A stretch of DNA of 64,000 nucleotides. It comes from Ferranicluibacter rubi. Lineage in GTDB: Bacteria; Pseudomonadota; Alphaproteobacteria; Rhizobiales; Rhizobiaceae. Position numbers and translations under genes: made by a program. The notes beneath the pieces were generated by a model. It saw only the letters and a program-made list of their open reading frames with translations, did not search any database and had not been told where the DNA came from. This document shows positions 61,779 to 64,000 of the stretch, one piece after another. Positions within the stretch are counted from its first letter, which is position 1. Each line of letters starts with the position of its first letter. The stretch is taken from contig NZ_JAANCM010000010.1 in the NCBI RefSeq assembly GCF_011603255.1, positions 1 through 64,000 of the forward strand, written 5' to 3'.

Positions 61779-64000
61779 ATGAGTAGCCATCCCTTTTCAC
61801 TCGACATCTTCGGGAACACCGCGCTGTCGACCACGCTCGATCTCGGCATCACCGGTCTCAGCGGCCCCGCACCTGAAGCGGCAAACGATGACGAGCCCGA
61901 TCCGACACCTCCGGCGCCCGCCGCGGCCCTCGTGGCACCAGCTGGTTCGTGCTCTCGCCCGCAGGGTCAGCGTTCCAACTTCTACCTCGATGGCGACCGA
62001 GGCCTTGCCGCGTCCTGGAGGGATCGCGCCCGCGCCAATGTCGCGGCCATCCTGATCGCGGAGGCGATCGAACAACAGGAACGGCCGGCCACGCCAAAGG
62101 AGCAAGCGCAACTGATCCGCTTCACCGGCTTTGGCGCCAGTGAACTGGCGAACGGAATGTTCCGCCGACCGGGCGAGATCGAGTTCCGCAAGGGCTGGGA
62201 TGAGGTCGCGGGTTCGCTGGAAAGCGCCGTCTCGCCTTCGGACTACGCATCGCTTGCGCGATGCACCCAGTATGCCCATTTCACGCCGGAAGTGATCATC
62301 CGGGCAATCTGGGCCGGGTTGCTGCGTCTCGGCTGGCGCGGCGGTCGCGTGCTCGAGCCTGGTATCGGGACCGGCCTGTTTCCGGCGCTGATGCCGCAGC
62401 AAGTGCGGGAAGAGAGTTTCGTTGCCGGGATCGAACTGGACCCAGTGACAGCGCGGATCGCTCGCTTGCTGCAGCCGAAGGCCCGGATCGTCAATGGCGA
62501 TTTTGCACGAGCGGAGCTTTCGTCGATCTTCGATCTGGCGATCGGCAATCCGCCCTTTTCCGATCGCACGGTCCGCTCGGACCGAGCCTATCGGAAACTC
62601 GGGTTTCGCCTGCATGACTATTTCATCGCCCGGTCGATCGATCTCCTCAAACCCGGCGGTCTCGCTGCCTTTGTCACCTCGCACGGAACGCTCGACAAGG
62701 TGGACGGCGCGCCGCGCGAGCATATCGCCAAGTCGGCCGACCTGATCGCCGCAATTCGTTTGCCCGAGGGCAGCTTTCGCCGCGACGCCGGCACGGATGT
62801 CGTCGTGGACATCGTCTTCTTCCGCAAACGCAAGCCTGGCGAGGAGGCCGGCGACCGCTCATGGCTGGATCTGGAAGAGGTTCGGCCTGCCAGCATTGAG
62901 GCGGAACCGATCCGCATCAACCGCTGGCTCGCACGTCATCCCGAGTTTGTTCTTGGCAGCCATGCCACGACGTCCGGCCCCTTCGGCGAAACCTATACCT
63001 GCATCGCGCCCGCCGCTCAGGATTTCGAGGCTGCCCTTGGCGCCGCCATCGCCAGTCTGCCCGCAGGCCGCTATGACGGCGAGCCGACGCAAATCGACAT
63101 CGAACTTGAGACAGAACTTGGCGATATCGTTGATCTGAAGCCCGACACGACCAGGATCCGCGAGGGCAGCTTCTTCGTCGACAAGGCGCACGGCCTCATG
63201 CAGATGATCGAAGGGGCGCCGGTGGCGGTGACCACGCGGAAAGGCCGGACAGGCGAAGGCCTGTCGGAAAAGCATGTGCGGATCGTCACCAAGCTGATCC
63301 CGATCCGCGACGCGGTGCGCGACGTGCTGAAGTGCCAGGAGGCCGATCGACCCTGGCGCGATGCTCAGGTCCGGTTGCGCATTGCCTGGTCGAGCTTCGT
63401 GCGCGACTTTGGGCCGATCAACCATACGATGGTCTCGATCCGGGAGGATACGGAAACGGCGGAGGTGCGGGAAACGCATCGCCGGCCGAACCTGCAGCCC
63501 TTTCTCGACGATCCCGACTGCTGGCTGGTCGCCTCGATCGAGGACTACGACCTCGAAACCGACACGGCGAGGCCCGGTGCGATCTTCTCCGAGCGTGTCA
63601 TTGCACCGCCGGCCCCGCCCGTTATCACATCGGCCGCGGACGCCTTGGCTGTCGTTCTCAACGAGCGTGGCCGCGTCGATGTCGAGCACATCGCCGAACT
63701 TCTGCATGTCGAAGCGGCCAAGGTGATCGAAGAGCTTGGCGATGCGATCTTCCAGGATCCGGCCGACGGCGCATGGCAGACCTCCGATGCCTATCTCTCC
63801 GGCACGGTGCGCACGAAGTTTGGCGTCGCTCAGGCGGCCGCCGCGCTCGATCCGGTGTTCGAACGAAACGTCCGCGCCTTGAAAGACGTACAACCGGCGG
63901 ACCTGCGGCCATCCGATATCACGGCCCGGCTTGGCGCGCCGTGGATCCCTGCTGCCGATGTCGTCGCCTTCGTGCACGAGACGATGGGCGTCGATATCCG
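61779..64000 (+). CDS. Giant N6-methylase/helicase plasmid protein (5' part)
   Basis: The open frame runs 740 codons to the window end without a stop. The N-terminal 80 residues are acidic and proline-rich. A methyltransferase domain follows: motif I VLEPGIGTGLFP (about residue 197) and motif IV LAIGNPPFSD (about 255), the NPPF of N6-adenine methylases, then FVTSHGTLDK. Family members on rhizobial plasmids are 1500-1700 aa and continue into a helicase (strawberry-notch-like) domain, which would lie beyond the window. The ATG at 61779 follows TTAGGAG. Proposed roles include plasmid maintenance or DNA modification; not established. Confidence 0.88.
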   Translation, partial: MSSHPFSLDIFGNTALSTTLDLGITGLSGPAPEAANDDEPDPTPPAPAAALVAPAGSCSRPQGQRSNFYLDGDRGLAASWRDRARANVAAILIAEAIEQQERPATPKEQAQLIRFTGFGASELANGMFRRPGEIEFRKGWDEVAGSLESAVSPSDYASLARCTQYAHFTPEVIIRAIWAGLLRLGWRGGRVLEPGIGTGLFPALMPQQVREESFVAGIELDPVTARIARLLQPKARIVNGDFARAELSSIFDLAIGNPPFSDRTVRSDRAYRKLGFRLHDYFIARSIDLLKPGGLAAFVTSHGTLDKVDGAPREHIAKSADLIAAIRLPEGSFRRDAGTDVVVDIVFFRKRKPGEEAGDRSWLDLEEVRPASIEAEPIRINRWLARHPEFVLGSHATTSGPFGETYTCIAPAAQDFEAALGAAIASLPAGRYDGEPTQIDIELETELGDIVDLKPDTTRIREGSFFVDKAHGLMQMIEGAPVAVTTRKGRTGEGLSEKHVRIVTKLIPIRDAVRDVLKCQEADRPWRDAQVRLRIAWSSFVRDFGPINHTMVSIREDTETAEVRETHRRPNLQPFLDDPDCWLVASIEDYDLETDTARPGAIFSERVIAPPAPPVITSAADALAVVLNERGRVDVEHIAELLHVEAAKVIEELGDAIFQDPADGAWQTSDAYLSGTVRTKFGVAQAAAALDPVFERNVRALKDVQPADLRPSDITARLGAPWIPAADVVAFVHETMGVDI

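Noticed and set aside
1..64000. CRISPR array, rRNA operon, repABC origin
   Set aside because: No regularly spaced repeats, no rRNA-like stretches and no RepA/B/C proteins seen.

Overview
The window looks like a rhizobial (Agrobacterium/Rhizobium/Ensifer-type) replicon, most likely a large plasmid or plasmid-like accessory region. Pointers: GC-rich alphaproteobacterial coding, a GAAC-N7-GAAC LexA box in front of an imuA-imuB-dnaE2 cassette, HWE-family sensor kinases, IS66/IS21/IS256/IS3 elements, and at the right end a block of rhizobial plasmid-type genes (DUF3991/TOPRIM, DUF1419, the start of a giant methylase protein cut by the window edge). No rRNA, intact tRNA, CRISPR array or replication origin is visible.

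Layout. 1-1961: an IS21-family element whose istA is split by a complete IS256-family element. 1966-5569: hxlR and a divergent redox/detoxification set (DoxX-like, two tandem SDRs, MAPEG, VOC). 5855-6070: tail of a PQQ glucose dehydrogenase. 6368-10656: a D-amino-acid/acyl-amino-acid catabolic operon (dadA-like, RidA, class I amidotransferase, M20 deacylase) with a divergent lysR truncated by a chimeric IS66 element (10657-13846). 13896-16064: CHASE4-GGDEF-EAL protein. 16630-17870: transposase relics. 18021-20980: TadG/TadE/TadE-like pseudopilin set without the Tad machine. 21386-23326: small conserved protein, broken and intact HWE kinases. 23710-30158: a peptide-type ABC importer with a CapA metallophosphatase, facing a small XRE regulator. 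30855-31331: membrane protein.

31606-36366 is the most unusual part. A truncated tRNA-Ser lies next to a gene of unknown family (469 aa), a SAM-methyltransferase-like gene, a LuxR receptor with all canonical AHL-pocket residues, and a divergent MFS exporter. A good lux-box match lies upstream of the methyltransferase, and no luxI is present. I read this as a possible quorum-controlled small-molecule or modification system.

36954-43471: SRAP/YedK protein and the SOS mutasome (imuA-imuB-dnaE2). 43612-45323: IS5 relic and an IS3-family element. 45392-58012: a sugar locus with an RbsD/FucU mutarotase, a family-1 ABC importer (ATPase, Tat-exported binding protein, two permeases), a TIM-barrel isomerase, a ribose-type ABC importer, an RpiR regulator and a PfkB kinase. 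Two near-identical 30-bp inverted-repeat sites lie in front of the two operons and suggest shared control. 58245-58504: IS30 and ISNCY relics. 58791-64000: small HTH protein and the plasmid-type block.
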